Source: an uncultured Eubacteriales bacterium (GTDB lineage Bacteria > Bacillota > Clostridia > Oscillospirales > Oscillospiraceae). Taken from it: 64,000 nt of DNA. Each line of letters starts with the position of its first letter. The stretch's first letter is position 1. A model generated the notes under the pieces. The model did no database searches, was not told where the DNA came from, and was given only the letters and a program-made list of their open reading frames with translations. The translations under genes were made by a program, and so were the position numbers. Location of the stretch: the NCBI GenBank assembly GCA_900316205.1, contig ONBX01000005.1:20042-84041 (forward strand). The letters are read 5' to 3'. Below are positions 41,001 through 48,527 of this stretch, in pieces.

Positions 41001-41510
41001 CTCCCGCTCCGGGCTCCGCAGCGCAGGCCGGAGGGCGCGGCGAAAGCGCAGGTAGGAGACCACCGGCCAGAGAAAGCAGAGTCCTGCCCCAACGGCCCAG
41101 AGGGAGAGCCAGAGCCGGGGCGAGCGCCAGTCGATCCTGATGCTATGTTCGATTGCGGGGGAGGGGGAGAGGCTTGGCGCGGCGGCTGGATGGACCTCCG
41201 CCTCCGGGACTGCCGGAACCTGAGCCGGCAGATCAGCAAGCGGCGCATAGGCCGGGGCTGCCGTCGTTTCCGGCGGGAGATACACATCCTCCAGCAGCCG
41301 CGGCGCGGTCAGGTGCGCTGGCGCGCCGCCCTCGGTCTCCTGTCCCAGAGGGATCAGTCCCGGCAGGGGCAGCAGAAAGCGCAGCAGCACCAGCAGCCAG
41401 GCATAGTAATACACCGTGCTGGAAAGGCGCCCGCCCAGCAGCTTTTTCAAAAGCAGCAGCAAGAGCGCCAGGGCGCTGCCGCTGAGTGTGAGAGAGATCA
41501 GTGTCTCCAT
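38082..41510 (-). CDS. BlaR1-type M56 metalloprotease fused to two beta-helix units and an Ig-like domain
   Basis: 1142-residue membrane sensor/protease. Helices at about 4-22, 32-56, 136-155 and 326-345 surround the M56 domain with zinc motif HELCH (222-226) and ELSCDE (263-268). A lipobox-like LLLLCGC follows (about 335-341). Outside the membrane are two homologous right-handed beta-helix units (from about 365 and 682), sharing TVDEFL, FDLSTAS, GLTIRGA, VPRYANVL and AGHT...GGVLYF. A predicted catalytic-free region and a Big2-like strand domain end the protein (about 1060-1135). BlaR1 homologues normally carry a penicillin-binding domain; a pectate-lyase-like helix suggests a polysaccharide or glycan signal. 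The ATG at 41510 has GGAGG from the end of blaI upstream. Coupled to the BlaI-type repressor. Confidence 0.88.
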   Translation of the reverse strand: METLISLTLSGSALALLLLLLKKLLGGRLSSTVYYYAWLLVLLRFLLPLPGLIPLGQETEGGAPAHLTAPRLLEDVYLPPETTAAPAYAPLADLPAQVPAVPEAEVHPAAAPSLSPSPAIEHSIRIDWRSPRLWLSLWAVGAGLCFLWPVVSYLRFRRALRPALRSPERELSALYARIPGRKPALSTCSALQTPLMFGVFSPRIVLPQGISDPETLENILRHELCHYRRRDPLYKWFAAGVLALHWFNPLSWLIRRELNRACELSCDEMLLRSMDRNKKQSYGETLLRMAASASLPAGVVATTFSTEKKDLKERLEQIMHYQHTKGRVLAALLALLLLCGCTAAAGPASGQEASLVPREENVTHVSTVDEFLDAIVPNATIVLAEGEYDLSTASDYGKENADPNYAWVAVPDGAENAPGYELQILGVEGLTIRGAGEGKTTLAAVPRYANVLHFLNCDGLRVEDLTAGHTQAPGYCNGGVLYFDVCSDLAVSNCGLFGCGTIGVQARDCRGLEVKGCHIYECSYSAVFVHSCRDVLVEDCEVERNGLKPGVGPAYSLFSADLTEDFTVLNCRVHDNTCQTLLNTVNSKNALFLSNRVENNGFQTSLFQMQQYPVTVDGCAFTDNEIASFIYGGGIFPVDADGKALDPAAIQAMEYRELDPATIHPPLPAEDALELPVGGSVTVKTVDEFLKAIGPDRTILLDGESFDLSTASNYGGVGGKYYYWSESPDGPALIITDLSGLTIRGANGDPKAVTLSAVPRYANVLAFRDCENISLSDFTAGHTREPGSCSGGVLYFTNCHGIDLDRCRLYGCGILGLDCDGCSGVAVRECEIYECSQGGVHLARTDGVRFLNCDIHDVPSPALYFFNSGDLSWNGEPLLGSRFDLDADGKPFSVDPDPAGPAGEGYAVAYPPFEFLDPGRFQEGETLDFARAVQQNIAEGNWAALSTQLCYPFPIFTGTDSLVSYSPEDFLALDLDALMPPSYRQVIADAPLDAYGASELGNTFCGGRLAFGRMAEGDEHDLRLTVIALEGNLPEDFSQEALEVFYYDNQLSEFTLSEGESVRLDAVLFPLGRYPTDGISWICENDEALKITPDTDGRSCTLEALKAVPGGVRLTVRYQDLSKTITVYTRAAGQSTPPTPAP

Positions 41511-41514
41511 CCCG

Positions 41515-41892
41515 TCAGTCCTCCACATGGAACAGCTCCTGCAGCTCCTCCAGATCCCGGCGGCTCAGACCCTCGGAGTGGACCAGCGCCGCCACCAGGT
41601 CCTTGGCGCTGCCGTGATACAGGCGGCGGATCAGGTTGTCGGTGGCCCAGGCGTTGTATTCCTGCTCCGTGATACGGGGGGAATAGTAGAACACGTTCCG
41701 CTTTTCCTGGGCGATCACGCCCTTGGATACCAGACGGGAGACCAGAGTCTTCACCGTGGTGGCCTCCCAGCCCCGGCTGCGATGCAGGGCCTCGCGGATC
41801 TCCGTGACAGGCAGAGCGTCCTCCGCTTGCCACAGCAGCTTCATGACCTCCAGCTCGGAGTCAGAAATTTTATCGGCGAGAGAATCAGACAT
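41515..41892 (-). CDS. blaI: BlaI/MecI-family transcriptional repressor
   Basis: 125-residue winged-helix repressor: SDSELEVMKLLWQAEDALPVTEIREALHRSRGWEATTVKTLVSRLVSKGVIAQEKRNVFYYSP is the BlaI/MecI DNA-binding region, with a C-terminal dimerisation helix (GSAKDLVAALVHSEGLSRRDLEELQELF). In the family, the partner M56 protease triggers cleavage or inactivation of the repressor on signal. Here it lies 4 bp before the M56-beta-helix gene. AAGGAGGATTCCCCC precedes the ATG. It likely represses its own operon through the dyad around 41942-41978. Confidence 0.93.
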   Translation of the reverse strand: MSDSLADKISDSELEVMKLLWQAEDALPVTEIREALHRSRGWEATTVKTLVSRLVSKGVIAQEKRNVFYYSPRITEQEYNAWATDNLIRRLYHGSAKDLVAALVHSEGLSRRDLEELQELFHVED

Positions 41893-41941
41893 GGGGGAAT
41901 CCTCCTTGCAGGCAATGATAAAATGCGAATAGATTACACGC

Positions 41942-41987
41942 GTAGTCCGGACAAGTACAAGATAGCACAGGAGACTACAGTTGTCAA
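41942..41987 (-). promoter_or_regulatory. Promoter/operator of the BlaI-M56 operon
   Basis: Minus strand TTGACA (41982-41987), 17 bp, TATCTT (41959-41964). Inverted GTAGTC (41973-41978 complement) and GACTAC (41942-41947 complement) half sites flank the -10 box, consistent with BlaI-type TAC/GTA operators. Confidence 0.65.
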
Positions 41988-42009
41988 CCGGATAATTCTG
42001 AAGAAATCA

Positions 42010-42545
42010 TAAAAGCATATGGGCTCCCCTGCAAGGGGAGCTGTCATGGCGGCCTGCCGCCGTGACTGAGGGGTCTGACCCTCCGTCACCGTCGCAGGCT
42101 CCGGCGACACCGCCACCTTGCGGGGAGGCGAAAAACGCTTCGGGCTTGCGCTTGTCCCTTGCGTTTTTCGACCGCTGCGGAAAAAGCGCCATCGTTTCTT
42201 CTGCCACTGGCAGCGCGATGGCGCTTTTCCCCCTTGCGCAGGGGAGGTTTTTCTGCGGGCGGCTGATAGCCGCCCCTACGGCGGGAGGGAACGCCACCTC
42301 ATCCGCCCCAGTGTGAGCACTGGGGCACCTTCTCCTCAAGGAGAAGGCTTGAGGGCGGGCGCTTGTTCATCACTCCATTGCCGTAGGGACGAGCATCGCT
42401 CGTCCGCCCAGGCTTACGGAACGCGCAAATGAAAGCGAAAAGTTCCCGACGAAAGATCCGCTGCGCGGGGACCTCATCCGGCGCTTCGCGCCACCTTCCC
42501 CCTGAGGGGGGAAGGCTTTGGCAGACTCAACCGGGAGGAGAGTCA
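42010..42545. repeat. Cluster of dispersed repeats, no gene
   Basis: Units GGGCTCCCCTGCAAGGGGAGCTGTC, the CGGCGGCCTGCCGCCG type, the GAAAAACGC...GCGATGGCGCTTTTCC block (nearly identical to 37938-38042), GGGCGGCTGATAGCCGCCCCTACGG, CCCCAGTGTGAGCACTGGGG and ACGAGCATCGCTCGTCC. Long frames here are shadows of repeats. Confidence 0.72.
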
Positions 42546-42649
42546 ACTCCCGTGTGAGGCGCTGGTATTTCGGCGTTTCCTCTGTAATAGTAGGGCCATG
42601 TAAGAGATGCGGACGCAGTTCCGCAGGAAAAGCCAAGGAGGAAACAAGA

Positions 42650-43666
42650 ATGGAAATGGGAAAAGAGATCCGCAGACTGCGCAATGAGAGAGGGCTGACC
42701 CAGGAGGCCCTGGCGGCGGACCTGCATGTGACAGCCCAGACCGTGAGCAAATGGGAGTGCGGCAACAGCGTGCCGGACGTGCAGATGCTGCCGGAGATCG
42801 CCGTGTACTTCGGCGTGACCATCGACCAGCTCTTTGCCATGAGCCCGGAGCAGCAGCTGGAACGGATGGAGAACCACATCTACGCCCGGGGCCTCTTCCC
42901 GGAGGCGGAGCAGCGGCAGCTGGAGCAGCAGCTCAAGGCCATCGGAGAGGATCCGGCCATGACCGGGAAGACCGAGACGCTGCTGGCAAAGCTCTACAAC
43001 AGCCAGGCCGAGCAGTACCGGCTGCTTGCCGTGGAGCACGGCAAGACCGCGGTGGAAAAGACCGGCGACCCGGACGCCATCAGCGAGCTCTGCAACGCCT
43101 GGGGGAGCTACATCCCCGACTGGTGCGTCCGCAACCACCACGCCCTCATCCAGTGGCTCAGCGACTACTGCCGCCGTAACCCGAAAAACCGTTCCGCCCA
43201 TATGTGGCTGCTGGACAATCTCATTGACGACCGGCGCCTGACCGAGGCAAGAGAATGGCTCGAAAAGCTGGCCGCCATGGACAAGAGCTTCCGCGTGCCC
43301 CTGTACCGCTATCTCCTCGCCCAGGCGGCGGGCGAGCGGGAGGAGACGGAAGCCCAGCTCCGGGCTCTGGAAGAGCTGGCGGAAAGCGAATGGTGCTGCG
43401 CCACCACCCTGGGGGACATTTACACCCAGCGGCAGGACTATGACCGGGCCATCGCCTGGTACCGCAAAGGCCAGGAACTGCAGCCCTCCCCCAAATTCAC
43501 CGACAGCGCCATGAGCATTGCCCACATCTGCGAGATCCGGGGCGACAGGGACGGGGCCATCGCCGCCTACCGGGAGCAGCTGCGCCTGATGCGGGAGGAC
43601 TGGGGCATCGCCGGCGGCGAGGACTACGCCCAGGTGGAGCGGGCCATCCACAGACTGCAGGAGTGA
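42650..43666 (+). CDS. XRE-type regulator with C-terminal TPR-like helical domain
   Basis: 338 residues. The N-terminal lambda-repressor-like helix-turn-helix covers 5-60 (IRRLRNERGLTQEALAADLHVTAQTVSKWECGNSVPDVQMLPEIAVYFGVTIDQLF). The remaining 270 residues are helical repeats (LLDNLIDDRRLTEAREWLEKL; YDRAIAWYRKGQEL; GDRDGAIAAYREQL), a typical peptide- or protein-sensing output domain as in Rap/PlcR-like and many Clostridia regulators. The ATG at 42650 follows AAGGAGG. A signal peptide pheromone gene is not evident next to it. Its targets are unknown. Confidence 0.85.
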   Translation: MEMGKEIRRLRNERGLTQEALAADLHVTAQTVSKWECGNSVPDVQMLPEIAVYFGVTIDQLFAMSPEQQLERMENHIYARGLFPEAEQRQLEQQLKAIGEDPAMTGKTETLLAKLYNSQAEQYRLLAVEHGKTAVEKTGDPDAISELCNAWGSYIPDWCVRNHHALIQWLSDYCRRNPKNRSAHMWLLDNLIDDRRLTEAREWLEKLAAMDKSFRVPLYRYLLAQAAGEREETEAQLRALEELAESEWCCATTLGDIYTQRQDYDRAIAWYRKGQELQPSPKFTDSAMSIAHICEIRGDRDGAIAAYREQLRLMREDWGIAGGEDYAQVERAIHRLQE

Positions 43667-43771
43667 GGGTACCCCTATCCCCCAGTGTGCGCACTGGGGA
43701 CTTCCCCCAAAGGGAAGCAAGAATTCTCCTTCGTCGGCGAGCAGAGCCTGGAACAGAAGAGCAGAATAATA

Positions 43772-43812
43772 AAAAGAACCTGCGCGGGTCTATCACCGCG
43801 CAGGTTCTTTGT
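43772..43812. terminator. Bidirectional terminator between the XRE regulator and iorB
   Basis: AAAGAACCTGCGCGG / CCGCGCAGGTTCTTT hairpin. Confidence 0.88.
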
Positions 43813-43838
43813 TGTGTATTTGCTTTTTGAGGCAGGCC

Positions 43839-44414
43839 TCACACCGCAGCGTAGCCGGCGCGGTAGGCCTGCAGGTTCAGCTCCTTGAACTTGGCGGGCA
43901 CCGTCTCAGCGATGACGGCTTCCCAGTCGATATCGTCCATGTGCAGGGCCTTGACCATGCCGCCGAAGAGGACGATGTTCATGCACTTGGCGTTGCCCAG
44001 CTCCTCGGCGATCTTCTCGGCATTCAGGACCAGGCAGCGGTAGTGCTTCTGCATGGCCTCCAGACAGCCCTCCGGATACTCGCAGAGGCCGGCGGCGATG
44101 CTGGAGGAGGCCATCTCATAGTCGTTGATGACAGCCACGCCATCCGGCTTCAGAAAATCCGCGTAGCGGACGGCTTCCATCTTTTCAAAGGCCACGATGA
44201 TATCCGCCGCGCCCTTGCCGATGACGGGGGACCAGACCTTGTCGCCCCAGTGGACCTGGGTGGAGACGCTGCCGCCCCGCTGACTCATGCCGTGGACCTC
44301 GGACATCTTGACGTCATAGCCTGCCTTCATCAGGCCGTTTACCAGCACCTTGGCGGTGAGGATGGCACCCTGGCCGCCTACGCCAACCAGCAGCGCGCTT
44401 TTGGTTTCTCTCAT
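43839..44414 (-). CDS. iorB: Indolepyruvate:ferredoxin oxidoreductase, beta subunit
   Basis: 191 residues of the gamma/beta domain of 2-oxoacid:ferredoxin oxidoreductases: KSALLVGVGGQGAILTAKVLVNGLMKAGYDVKMSEVHGMSQRGGSVSTQVHWGDKV is the characteristic block. With IorA it oxidatively decarboxylates aryl pyruvates (indole-, phenyl-, hydroxyphenylpyruvate) to aryl-acetyl-CoA, reducing ferredoxin. The ATG at 44414 lies 5 bp after the iorA stop; GGAAGGAGTGAGCGGC, read on the minus strand, gives the ribosome binding site. Last gene of a two-gene operon. Confidence 0.93.
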   Translation of the reverse strand: MRETKSALLVGVGGQGAILTAKVLVNGLMKAGYDVKMSEVHGMSQRGGSVSTQVHWGDKVWSPVIGKGAADIIVAFEKMEAVRYADFLKPDGVAVINDYEMASSSIAAGLCEYPEGCLEAMQKHYRCLVLNAEKIAEELGNAKCMNIVLFGGMVKALHMDDIDWEAVIAETVPAKFKELNLQAYRAGYAAV

Positions 44415-44419
44415 GCCGC

Positions 44420-46168
44420 TCACTCCTTCCTCGAAATGGCGCCCTTGGGGCAAACCTGGGCGCAGACGGTGCAGCCCACACACTGATTCTGGTCGATGCG
44501 GGCCTTCTTGTTCTCCACCAGGATGGCGGGGCAGCCCACCCGCAGGCAGCTCTTGCAGCCGATGCACTTGTCGGGATCCACCACGCACTTGCCGATGTCG
44601 TGCTTGATGCCCTTGATGAGCAGGCACGGACGGCGCACCACGATGGCAGCGGGGACCTCGGAGGCGGCGGCCTTCACGACGGCCTCGTCCATGGCCTTCA
44701 GATCCTGGGGATCCACGATCTGGATGAACGCATAGCCCATGGAGGCCAGGATCTTTTCGATGCGCAGCTTCTCGGCGATCTCGCCCTGGAGGGTCTTGCC
44801 GGAGCCGGGGTTGTCCTGATGGCCGGTCATGCCGGTGATGGAGTTGTCCAGCACCACGGGGATCATGGGCCCCTTGTTGTAGATGATCTCGGCGGCGCCG
44901 GTCATGCCGCTGTGGAAGAAAGTGGAGTCGCCCACCACGCCGAAGACCTTCCGGGGATCGCCGGTGAGGGCCAGGGTCTTGGCGATGCCCATGCCCACGG
45001 TGAAGCCGCCGCCCATGCAGACGCAGGTGTCCGCCGCGTTGAGGGGCGCGGCGCCGCCCAGGGTGTAGCAGCCGATATCGCCAGTGACGATGAAGTTCTT
45101 GTGGCGGGACATGGTGTAGAAGAAGCCGCGGTGGGGGCAGCCGGGGCAGAGAGCGGGGGGACGGGAGACCGCCGCGACGCCCAGATCAGGGGCCTGGGGC
45201 TTCTCGCCGAAGAGCCGCTCCTTCAGCAGCTGGGGATTGAACTCATACATATTGCCGGTGAGCTCCTTGCCCACGCAGTCGATGCCGGCGGCCTTGATCT
45301 GCTCCTCCATGAAGGGGTCCAGCTCCTCGATGACATAGAGCTTTTCCACCTGGGCGGCAAATTCCCTGATAAGCTTCATGGGCAGAGGATTGGTCAGGCC
45401 CAGCTTGAGGAAAGAGGTGTCCTCGGGGAACACGTCCTTGGCATAGAGATAGGCGATGGAGGCGGTGATCACGCCAACCTTGTGGCCGCGGATCTCCATC
45501 TTGTTGAGGCAGCAGGTATTGCCGTACTCCTCCAGCTCCTTCATGTGGGCCTCCACCTTGGGGTGGTTGCGGTAGGCCAGCGCGGGGGTGCAGGAGAATT
45601 TGGCGGGATTGCGGACATAGGGCGTGATCTCCTTCTCTTCCCGCTCGCCCAGGCTCACCAGACTCTTGGAGTGGGAGACGCGGGTGGTGGTGCGGAAGAG
45701 CACCGGCGCGTCAAACAGCTCGGAGATCTTGTAGGCTTCCTTCATGAAGTCCTTGCATTCCTGGGAGTCGGAGGGCTCCACCAGGGGAATCTTGGCGGCC
45801 CGGGCATAGTGGCGGTTGTCCTGCTCGTTCTGGGAGGAGTGCATGCTGGGATCGTCCGCCGAGACGATGACCATGCCGGCGTTCACGCCGTTGTAGGCGG
45901 CGGTGAACACGGGGTCGGCCGCCACGTTCAGCCCCACATGCTTCATGGCGCAGAGGCTTCTTGCCCCGGCGATGCTGGCGCCGTAGGCCACCTCCACGGC
46001 CACCTTTTCGTTGGGGGCCCATTCGCAGTACAGCGCGTCCTTGAACTGGGGAAGATTCTCGAAGATCTCGGTGCTGGGTGTGCCGGGATAGGCGGAGCAC
46101 ATGCGCGCGCCCGCTTCATAGGCGCCGCGGGCAATGGCCTCGTTCCCGGATAACAGAACCTTGTCCAT
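44420..46168 (-). CDS. iorA: Indolepyruvate:ferredoxin oxidoreductase, alpha subunit
   Basis: 582 residues. The N-terminal pyrimidine-binding domain (GNEAIARGAYEAGARMCSAYPGTPSTEI; MKHVGLNVAADP) precedes a linker. The TPP-binding domain comes next (LCPGCPHRGFFY; GDIGCYTLGGAAPLNAADTCVCMGGG; GDSTFFHSGMTGAAEIIYNKG with N-[IV]-TG metal site NSITGMTGHQ). Two C-terminal [4Fe-4S] motifs close the protein, CIGCKSCLRVGCP and CVGCTVCAQVCP. The ATG at 46168 has AAGGAAAG upstream. The operon is divergent from a LysR regulator, which probably controls it. It is a key entry enzyme for aromatic amino acid fermentation. Confidence 0.95.
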   Translation of the reverse strand: MDKVLLSGNEAIARGAYEAGARMCSAYPGTPSTEIFENLPQFKDALYCEWAPNEKVAVEVAYGASIAGARSLCAMKHVGLNVAADPVFTAAYNGVNAGMVIVSADDPSMHSSQNEQDNRHYARAAKIPLVEPSDSQECKDFMKEAYKISELFDAPVLFRTTTRVSHSKSLVSLGEREEKEITPYVRNPAKFSCTPALAYRNHPKVEAHMKELEEYGNTCCLNKMEIRGHKVGVITASIAYLYAKDVFPEDTSFLKLGLTNPLPMKLIREFAAQVEKLYVIEELDPFMEEQIKAAGIDCVGKELTGNMYEFNPQLLKERLFGEKPQAPDLGVAAVSRPPALCPGCPHRGFFYTMSRHKNFIVTGDIGCYTLGGAAPLNAADTCVCMGGGFTVGMGIAKTLALTGDPRKVFGVVGDSTFFHSGMTGAAEIIYNKGPMIPVVLDNSITGMTGHQDNPGSGKTLQGEIAEKLRIEKILASMGYAFIQIVDPQDLKAMDEAVVKAAASEVPAAIVVRRPCLLIKGIKHDIGKCVVDPDKCIGCKSCLRVGCPAILVENKKARIDQNQCVGCTVCAQVCPKGAISRKE

Positions 46169-46224
46169 AAGCTTTCCTTCCTTTCTGACGAATGATGAGA
46201 CGAAAAGATATATCTGCAAATTCT

Positions 46225-46253
46225 ATTCTACAAAAGCTCTTGAAATGTGTAAA
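46225..46253 (-). promoter_or_regulatory. iorAB promoter
   Basis: Minus strand TTTACA (46248-46253), 17 bp, TAGAAT (46225-46230). Confidence 0.6.
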
Positions 46254-46260
46254 ATACTTC

Positions 46261-46298
46261 CTTATAATAGGGATATAAGAGTTTCTTATAACGATAAG
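46261..46298. promoter_or_regulatory. Four alternating CTTAT/ATAAG half-sites, probable LysR operator
   Basis: CTTAT (46261), ATAAG (46275), CTTAT (46285) and ATAAG (46294) form three overlapping dyads with gaps of 9, 4 and 5 bp, including perfect ATAAGA-GTT-TCTTAT (46275-46289) and CTTAT-AACG-ATAAG (46285-46298). They lie just upstream of the iorAB -35 box and before the LysR start codon. Confidence 0.7.
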
Positions 46299-46311
46299 AG
46301 GATGTGATTTT

Positions 46312-47232
46312 ATGACCACCACGCAGGCCCTCTATGTGCTGGAGGTGGCCGCCTGCCGCAGCATGTCCCGGGCGGCACAGCGGCTCTATGTGTCCCAGTC
46401 GGCCATCTCCCAGCAGATCCAGAAGCTGGAGCAGGAGCTGGACTGCGCCCTCTTCACCCGGACGGTGACCGGGCTGGAGCTCACCGCGGCGGGGGAAAAC
46501 TTCTGCCATCAGGCCAGGCCCGTGATCGACGCCTGGCAGAAGCTCTGCCAGGACCTGAACGCGGATAACGTCACTGCCAAAAAGCAGCTTCGCATCGGGC
46601 TGGGCTCCCGGGTCTATTCCAACAGCCTCTTCCGGGACATCGTCCGCTTCTTCGACGACCGTCCGGAGATCGAGGTCTCCTTCCACACCGAGGCGGGCAT
46701 GGATTTCCTCCAGTCCCTCCGGCAGCAGCAGGTGGACCTGGTGCTGGATCGGCTTCCGACGGAGGACTATCTGGACCGGCAGCCGGAGTACTATAACCTG
46801 CCCCTGGTGCGGGAGCGGCAGTGCATGCTGATGGCCCGGCGGGATCCCCGGGCGGAGCTGGGGGAGATCTCCATCGCGGATCTGGAGGGGGCCACGGTGA
46901 TCTCGGGCCTGGAAAACTCCGCCGAGGACCGGCAGCTCAGGGAACTCTGCCGCCGCCACAACATCAGCCTGAGCCGCGTCTACCGCTCTGACGGCATCGA
47001 TACCAACATGAGCATGGTCCGGAGCGGCGTCGGGGTGGTGCTGGGGCCGGCGTCCTTTGCCCGGTATTATAATGTAGCGGCGGTGCCCCTGGTGCCGGAG
47101 ACGGAGGCCTCCCTGCGCTTCATCTGCCTGAAAAGCCTGCTGCAGCGCAAGGAGATCCGGGAGCTGCGGGACCATCTGGTGCGCATCTGCCGGGAGCACA
47201 AGCTCCTGAACGGGGGAGATCGTGAGGCTTAG
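46312..47232 (+). CDS. LysR-family transcriptional regulator divergent to iorAB
   Basis: 306 residues. N-terminal winged helix: TTQALYVLEVAACRSMSRAAQRLYVSQSAISQQIQKLEQELDCALFTRTVTGLELTAAG (residues 2-60). The C-terminal substrate-binding domain covers about 90-300 (RIGLGSRVYSNSLFRDIVRFFDDRP; GVGVVLGPASFARYYN). LysR regulators usually sit divergent from the operon they control and bind between the two genes. The multiple CTTAT/ATAAG half-sites there fit, so it is the likely activator or repressor of iorAB, responding to an aryl- or keto-acid ligand. Confidence 0.93.
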   Translation: MTTTQALYVLEVAACRSMSRAAQRLYVSQSAISQQIQKLEQELDCALFTRTVTGLELTAAGENFCHQARPVIDAWQKLCQDLNADNVTAKKQLRIGLGSRVYSNSLFRDIVRFFDDRPEIEVSFHTEAGMDFLQSLRQQQVDLVLDRLPTEDYLDRQPEYYNLPLVRERQCMLMARRDPRAELGEISIADLEGATVISGLENSAEDRQLRELCRRHNISLSRVYRSDGIDTNMSMVRSGVGVVLGPASFARYYNVAAVPLVPETEASLRFICLKSLLQRKEIRELRDHLVRICREHKLLNGGDREA

Positions 47233-47271
47233 TCTGACGGCGCCGGCAGAGAGAAAAGAATCACGTGAGAC

Positions 47272-47300
47272 TTGAAAAATCCGGAGGCCTGTATTATAGT
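47272..47300 (+). promoter_or_regulatory. Promoter of the CaCA antiporter gene
   Basis: TTGAAA (47272-47277), 17 bp, TATAGT (47295-47300). Confidence 0.6.
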
Positions 47301-47319
47301 CTCTTCCGTCGGAAAAAAC

Positions 47320-47358
47320 GCCCGCCCTCTGCCAAAAGGGGCAGAGGCCGGCCTTTTC
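47320..47358 (+). terminator. Leader hairpin with short T run before the antiporter gene (possible attenuator)
   Basis: GCCCGCCCTCTGCC-AAAAGG-GGCAGAGGCCGGCC followed by TTTT, between the promoter and the antiporter start codon. The position inside the 5' leader suggests conditional termination; no riboswitch class is recognisable. Confidence 0.5.
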
Positions 47359-47398
47359 CTTTACACCGAGAACGTTTCGTGAAAAAGGGAGAAATACT

Positions 47399-48379
47399 AT
47401 GCTGGTACCTGTGATCTTGTTCCTCGTGGGCTTCGGGCTGCTGATCAAAGGCGGCGACTGGTTTGTGGACGGCTCTGTGGGCATCGCCCGCCGCTTCCAC
47501 CTGCCGGAGCTGCTGATCGGCGCCACCATCGTCTCCATCGGCACCACCCTCCCGGAGGTGATGGTCTCCAGCCAGGCCGCCCTGCAGGGCAACGCCGGCA
47601 TCAGCTACGGCAACGCCATCGGCTCCATCATCTGCAACACCAGCCTGATTGCCGCCATCACCATCTCCGTGAACCCCGGGAAGGTCAATCCCAAGTCCTT
47701 TGCCCTGCCCACCGCCTTTTTCTTCGCCGCGGCGCTCTCCTATTCCCTCATCGCCTGGACGGGGGGCACGTTCCAGCGCTGGATGGGCCTGATGTACCTC
47801 GCTGTGTTCGTGCTGTACATGGTCGTCTCCACGGTGCAGATGAAGAAGCACCCGGAGCTGGCGGAGGAGAAAGAAGAGGAGACCGGAGACGGGGGAAAGC
47901 CCCGGAGCTTTGCCATGGAGCTTCTGCTGCTGGTCATCGGCGCGGCGGCCATCGCCCTGGGCGCCCGCTTTCTGGTGGATAACGGTACCAAGATCGCCTC
48001 GGCTCTGGGCGTGCCCGATTCGGTCATCGGCCTTACCATGGTGGCCCTGGGCACCAGCCTTCCCGAGTTCATCACCGCCATCACCAGCCTTGTGAAGGGC
48101 CACGGCTCCCTGTCCCTGGGAAACATCATCGGCGCCAATCTTTTTAACATCATCCTGGTCAGCGGCATGGCCATCAGCCTTTCGCCTTTCTCTCTCCCGG
48201 CGGAAAAGACCCTGGCCGGCGGCGTGAATTCCAGCCTGGTCATCGACCTGCCGGTGATGCTTCTCGTGATGGCGATCATGTGCCTGCCCGCCCTGAAAAA
48301 AGGCGCGCTGAAGCGCTGGCAGGGAATCCTGCTCCTCTGCATCTACGCGGCCTTTACGGCGTATCAGTTCATGAGCTGA
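47399..48379 (+). CDS. Calcium/sodium antiporter (CaCA family, YrbG type)
   Basis: 326-residue membrane exchanger with ten helices in two homologous halves. The alpha-repeat motifs are visible: GATIVSIGTTLPEVMVSSQAALQG...SYGNAIGSIICNTSL in the first half and GLTMVALGTSLPEFITAITSLVKG...SLGNIIGANLFNIILV in the second, with the conserved (G)T(S/T)xPE ion-binding Glu in both. A charged loop (KKHPELAEEKEEETGDGGKP) separates the halves. It probably exports Ca2+ in exchange for Na+ or H+. The start follows AGGGAGAAATACT. Separate transcription from the LysR gene. Confidence 0.92.
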   Translation: MLVPVILFLVGFGLLIKGGDWFVDGSVGIARRFHLPELLIGATIVSIGTTLPEVMVSSQAALQGNAGISYGNAIGSIICNTSLIAAITISVNPGKVNPKSFALPTAFFFAAALSYSLIAWTGGTFQRWMGLMYLAVFVLYMVVSTVQMKKHPELAEEKEEETGDGGKPRSFAMELLLLVIGAAAIALGARFLVDNGTKIASALGVPDSVIGLTMVALGTSLPEFITAITSLVKGHGSLSLGNIIGANLFNIILVSGMAISLSPFSLPAEKTLAGGVNSSLVIDLPVMLLVMAIMCLPALKKGALKRWQGILLLCIYAAFTAYQFMS

Positions 48380-48448
48380 ACCAGTCCTTCTCCCGGTGGG
48401 TGTCGAATGCCGGAGATCAAGAGCTTTTCTGCTCTGCCGAATAGAACA

Positions 48449-48493
48449 AAAGCAATGGACGGATACGCAGTGCGCATCCGTCCATTGCTTTTC
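48449..48493. terminator. Bidirectional terminator
   Basis: AAGCAATGGACGGAT / ATCCGTCCATTGCTT hairpin between convergent genes. Confidence 0.88.
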
Positions 48494-48527
48494 TCGTTTT
48501 TTGCCTTGGCCTGAATATGGGCAGCGC

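Noticed and set aside
38451-41672. 1073-residue open frame on the plus strand opposite the BlaR1-type gene
   Set aside because: Antisense of a high-GC gene; composition is G/H/Q-rich without domains, and no ribosome binding site. The opposite strand has intact protease motifs.
47320-47358. Named riboswitch upstream of the antiporter
   Set aside because: Only a simple hairpin with T run is visible; no aptamer of a known class could be drawn.
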